From: an uncultured Eubacteriales bacterium
Lineage (GTDB): Bacteria > Bacillota > Clostridia > Christensenellales > QAND01
Assembly (NCBI GenBank): GCA_900546685.1
Contig: UREB01000077.1
Location: 1 to 7,836, forward strand
Direction: 5' to 3'
DNA: 7,836 nt
Shown here: piece after piece, positions 5,846 to 7,836 of the stretch
How positions within the stretch are numbered: the stretch's first letter is position 1
Layout: each line of letters starts with the position of its first letter
Position numbers and translations under genes: made by a program
Notes under the pieces: model-generated
The model's input: only the letters and a program-made list of their open reading frames with translations
The model's database searches: none
What the model was told of the DNA's origin: nothing

Positions 5846-7537
5846 ATGAGCGGACAATTTATGATGATCGACAACATGCCGGTGGAGATCAACGGAGAAA
5901 AGAATCTATTGGATCTGATCCGTAAAACCGGGATCGATCTGCCAACATTCTGCTATTATTCCGAACTATCCGTATACGGCGCCTGCCGGATGTGTATGGT
6001 GGAAAACAGCAGAGGCGGTATGGAAGCGGCTTGCTCTACGCCGCCGCGTGCGGGGATGGAAATCTATACCAATACGCCAAAGCTTCGGAAATATCGCAAG
6101 ATGATTTTGGAGCTACTGCTTTCCAATCATTGTAGCTCTTGTACGACTTGTGAGAAAAACGGAGATTGCCGCCTACAGGAGCTGGCCAAGCGGTTTGGCA
6201 TCGACAGACTGCGCTTTGAAAAGCCGGAGGAGAAGAAGGATAGGATCGACGATTCTTCACCGTCTATTTTCCGAGATCCTACCAAATGTATTTTGTGTGG
6301 CGACTGCGTGCGTATGTGCAACGAGGTACAAAATGTAGGGGCGATTGATTTTGCTTTCCGCGGCTCTAAGATGGAGGTCATGACTGCATTCAACGAGCCC
6401 ATTGCAAACACCAATTGTATTGGGTGTGGACAATGCTCGGCTGTGTGCCCGACAGGGGCCATCGTGGTGAAAAACGATACGCAGAAGGTATGGAATGCGT
6501 TGAGCGATCCCAATACCAAGGTTATCGCGCAGATTGCGCCGGCCGTGCGTGTGGGCATTGGCCAGGATTTGGGCACCAAGATTGGGGAAAATACCATAGG
6601 GCAGATTGTGGCTGCGCTGCGTAAGATGGGATTTGACCTGGTCTTTGATACTGTTACGGGTGCGGACCTGACGGTGCTGGAGGAATCCAACGAGTTTTTG
6701 GATCGCGTGAAAAACGGCGGGAAGCTGCCGCTGTTCACATCCTGTTGCCCGGGATGGATCAAGCATGCGGAATTCAAACATCCTGAGTTGATGGAAAATA
6801 TCTCTTCTTGCAAATCACCGATGCAGATGTTTGGATCTGTCATCAAGGAATTCTATAAGGATGATGAGAAAAAGATTGTCAATGTAGCTATTATGCCTTG
6901 TACGGCGAAAAAAGGAGAGGCAGCCCGGGATGAATTCAAGGTAAACGGGGAACCAGTCATCGATTATGTCATCACGACGCAGGAACTCATCAAGATGATC
7001 CGCGAGGCCAACATTGCCTTTACCGAGCTGTTGCCGGAGGCTGTCGATCTACCGTTTGGCATCAACAGCGGCGCAGGCGTTATTTTTGGCGTAACGGGCG
7101 GGGTAACAGAAGCGGTACTTCGCTATCTCATGGCAGACCAACCCGCAGCAAAATTGCATCAAATTGCCTTTACCGGTGTGCGTGGGCTCAAGGGTGTAAA
7201 GGAATGTACGGTGGATTATAACGGCATGCAGGTAAACATCGCCATTGTCAATGGCCTGAAAAATGCGGATGAGTTGATTGAGAAGATACAGTCCGGGGAA
7301 AAGCAGTATCATTTTGTAGAGGTCATGGCGTGCCCCAATGGCTGCGTATGCGGCGGTGGACAGCCCTATGCATTCCGCAGGGCCGGCCAGCGCCGGGCGG
7401 ACGGCCTCTATGAGGCGGATCGCCTGAGCTATATCAAGACTTCTCAGCAAAACATGACGGTACAGGATCTGTACAAGGGCTTGCTCAAAGGAAAAGAACA
7501 TGAGCTGCTGCATGTACATTATCATGGCGCGAAATAA
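5846..7537 (+). CDS. hydA: Electron-bifurcating [FeFe]-hydrogenase, catalytic subunit HydA
   Basis: The H2-forming and H2-oxidising subunit, carrying the H-cluster (563 residues). N-terminal clusters: a plant-type [2Fe-2S] domain (C36, C47, C50, C63); a NuoG-like His-Cys3 [4Fe-4S] site in HCSSCTTCEKNGDC (H95, C99, C102, C108); and a two-cluster ferredoxin (C148, C151, C154, C158; C191, C194, C197, C201). The H-cluster domain has all three signatures: TSCCPGW (298-304), MPCTAKKGEA (350-359) and EVMACPNGC (492-500). C301, C352, C496 and C500 are the expected ligands, and C300 the proton-relay cysteine. E279 and E283, in the proton path, are also present. The stretch after the last ligand reads CVCGGGQP, with an extra cysteine (C502). 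The C-terminus (HELLHVHYHG) resembles the small-subunit end of HydA. The ATG at 5846 has GGGAGGA (5831-5837) eight bases upstream, inside the end of hydB, leaving a gap of four bases. HydEFG maturases are not in the window. Confidence 0.97.
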   Translation: MSGQFMMIDNMPVEINGEKNLLDLIRKTGIDLPTFCYYSELSVYGACRMCMVENSRGGMEAACSTPPRAGMEIYTNTPKLRKYRKMILELLLSNHCSSCTTCEKNGDCRLQELAKRFGIDRLRFEKPEEKKDRIDDSSPSIFRDPTKCILCGDCVRMCNEVQNVGAIDFAFRGSKMEVMTAFNEPIANTNCIGCGQCSAVCPTGAIVVKNDTQKVWNALSDPNTKVIAQIAPAVRVGIGQDLGTKIGENTIGQIVAALRKMGFDLVFDTVTGADLTVLEESNEFLDRVKNGGKLPLFTSCCPGWIKHAEFKHPELMENISSCKSPMQMFGSVIKEFYKDDEKKIVNVAIMPCTAKKGEAARDEFKVNGEPVIDYVITTQELIKMIREANIAFTELLPEAVDLPFGINSGAGVIFGVTGGVTEAVLRYLMADQPAAKLHQIAFTGVRGLKGVKECTVDYNGMQVNIAIVNGLKNADELIEKIQSGEKQYHFVEVMACPNGCVCGGGQPYAFRRAGQRRADGLYEADRLSYIKTSQQNMTVQDLYKGLLKGKEHELLHVHYHGAK

Positions 7538-7553
7538 GCACGGATACGCATAG

Positions 7554-7590
7554 AACAGGCGCGCCATTGGGCGCGTCTGTTTTGCTTTTA
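7554..7590 (+). terminator. Intrinsic terminator of the hydCBA operon
   Basis: AACAGGCGCGCC (7554-7565), loop ATTG, and GGCGCGTCTGTT (7570-7581) form a 12-bp stem with one G-T wobble, followed by TTGCTTTTA. It starts 16 bases after the hydA stop and separates the operon from the next gene. Confidence 0.88.
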
Positions 7591-7600
7591 GAAATGGGAA

Positions 7601-7629
7601 TTGAAATTTTGCCTTTTTTTCTGTATTCT
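7601..7629 (+). promoter_or_regulatory. Candidate promoter for the downstream ferredoxin gene
   Basis: TTGAAA (7601-7606), a 17-base spacer, and TATTCT (7624-7629). The -35 matches 5 of 6 and the -10 matches 4 of 6 consensus bases. A nearby TATGAT (7631-7636) is a better -10 but has no -35 at normal distance. Either way the gene seems to be transcribed separately from hydCBA. Confidence 0.42.
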
Positions 7630-7662
7630 GTATGATGAAAAATATAGAAAGTAGGGATAGGC

Positions 7663-7836
7663 TTGGTAGAAATTACCGTTTGTGTGGGGAGTACATGCCA
7701 TGTAAAGGGCTCCTATGGCGTGGCGGAAGCATTCAAAAAAGAGATCGAAGCCCAACACTTGGGCGATAAAGTAGCGTTGAAGGCGGATTTTTGCATGGGA
7801 GACTGCGTCAACGGCGTATGCGTTAAAATCGGCGAC
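7663..7836 (+). CDS. Small thioredoxin-like [2Fe-2S] ferredoxin (3' end missing)
   Basis: The first 58 residues of a protein resembling the C-terminal domain of NuoE/HydC alone. The cluster pattern is complete: CVGSTC (C7, C12) and CMGDC (C44, C48), that is CX4C...CX3C. The phrase VCVGSTCHVKGSYGV is typical of these stand-alone [2Fe-2S] proteins; a further cysteine, C53, follows. It lacks the helical N-terminal part of HydC. No ATG fits: the frame has a stop at 7645-7647, and TTG 7663 is the best start, with AGGG (7653-7656) six bases before it. In Clostridia such proteins often lie beside hydrogenase genes, including clusters with a sensory hydrogenase and signalling proteins. Whether that is so here cannot be seen. 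It may act as an electron carrier or as a subunit of a second complex. Confidence 0.82.
   Translation, partial: MVEITVCVGSTCHVKGSYGVAEAFKKEIEAQHLGDKVALKADFCMGDCVNGVCVKIGD

Noticed and set aside
7049..7567. A 172-codon minus-strand frame over the end of hydA and its terminator
   Set aside because: It runs through the terminator hairpin and the conserved H-cluster coding region, and shows no recognisable domain. It is a shadow of hydA.
1..7836. Insertion sequences, transposases, prophage or tRNA-linked integration
   Set aside because: No transposase-like gene, terminal inverted repeat pair, target duplication or tRNA gene could be found; base composition changes only in the AT-rich intergenic stretch.

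Overview
The window looks like chromosomal DNA of an anaerobic, fermentative Firmicute of the Clostridia type. The evidence is strong purine-rich Shine-Dalgarno sequences (GGGAGGG, AAAGGGGGTGAT), frequent GTG and TTG starts, compact intrinsic terminators, and a complete trimeric [FeFe]-hydrogenase operon typical of such organisms. I cannot name the genus from the sequence.

Layout. (1) Positions 1-1231 hold the 3' end of an operon: a polar amino acid ABC transporter ATPase that enters from the left edge, then a small two-helix membrane protein of unknown function, closed by a clear terminator. (2) Positions 1281-1836 hold a MntP/YtaF-type membrane protein that converges on the next gene; a two-way terminator lies between them. 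(3) Positions 1835-2986, minus strand, encode a membrane-anchored metallophosphoesterase with all its metal-binding motifs. (4) Positions 2987-3484 are a 498-base gene-free region between two divergent genes, and the least explained part of the window. It holds a good minus-strand promoter for the phosphoesterase. It also holds a block of strong, mutually exclusive hairpins with a second minus-strand promoter at its edge (a possible small RNA or leader). Finally, it has an AT-rich control region just before the hydrogenase genes, with a promoter candidate bracketed by a perfect 10-bp inverted repeat and overlapped by repeated ACGGT boxes. (5) Positions 3485-7537 are the hydCBA operon, translationally coupled (4-base overlap, then a 4-base gap) and closed by a strong terminator. 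(6) From 7663 a second, separately promoted gene starts, encoding a small thioredoxin-like [2Fe-2S] protein, and runs off the right edge.

How the genes work together. HydC (NuoE-like), HydB (NuoF-like, with FMN, NAD(P)H site and several Fe-S clusters) and HydA (H-cluster catalytic subunit with four accessory Fe-S cluster sites) together match the HydABC electron-bifurcating hydrogenase. That enzyme makes H2 from reduced ferredoxin plus NADH, or runs in reverse. All expected cluster ligands can be seen, so the enzyme is probably functional. The downstream small ferredoxin may begin a hydrogenase-associated accessory or sensory cluster, but that lies outside the window. The left-hand genes have no visible functional link to the hydrogenase.
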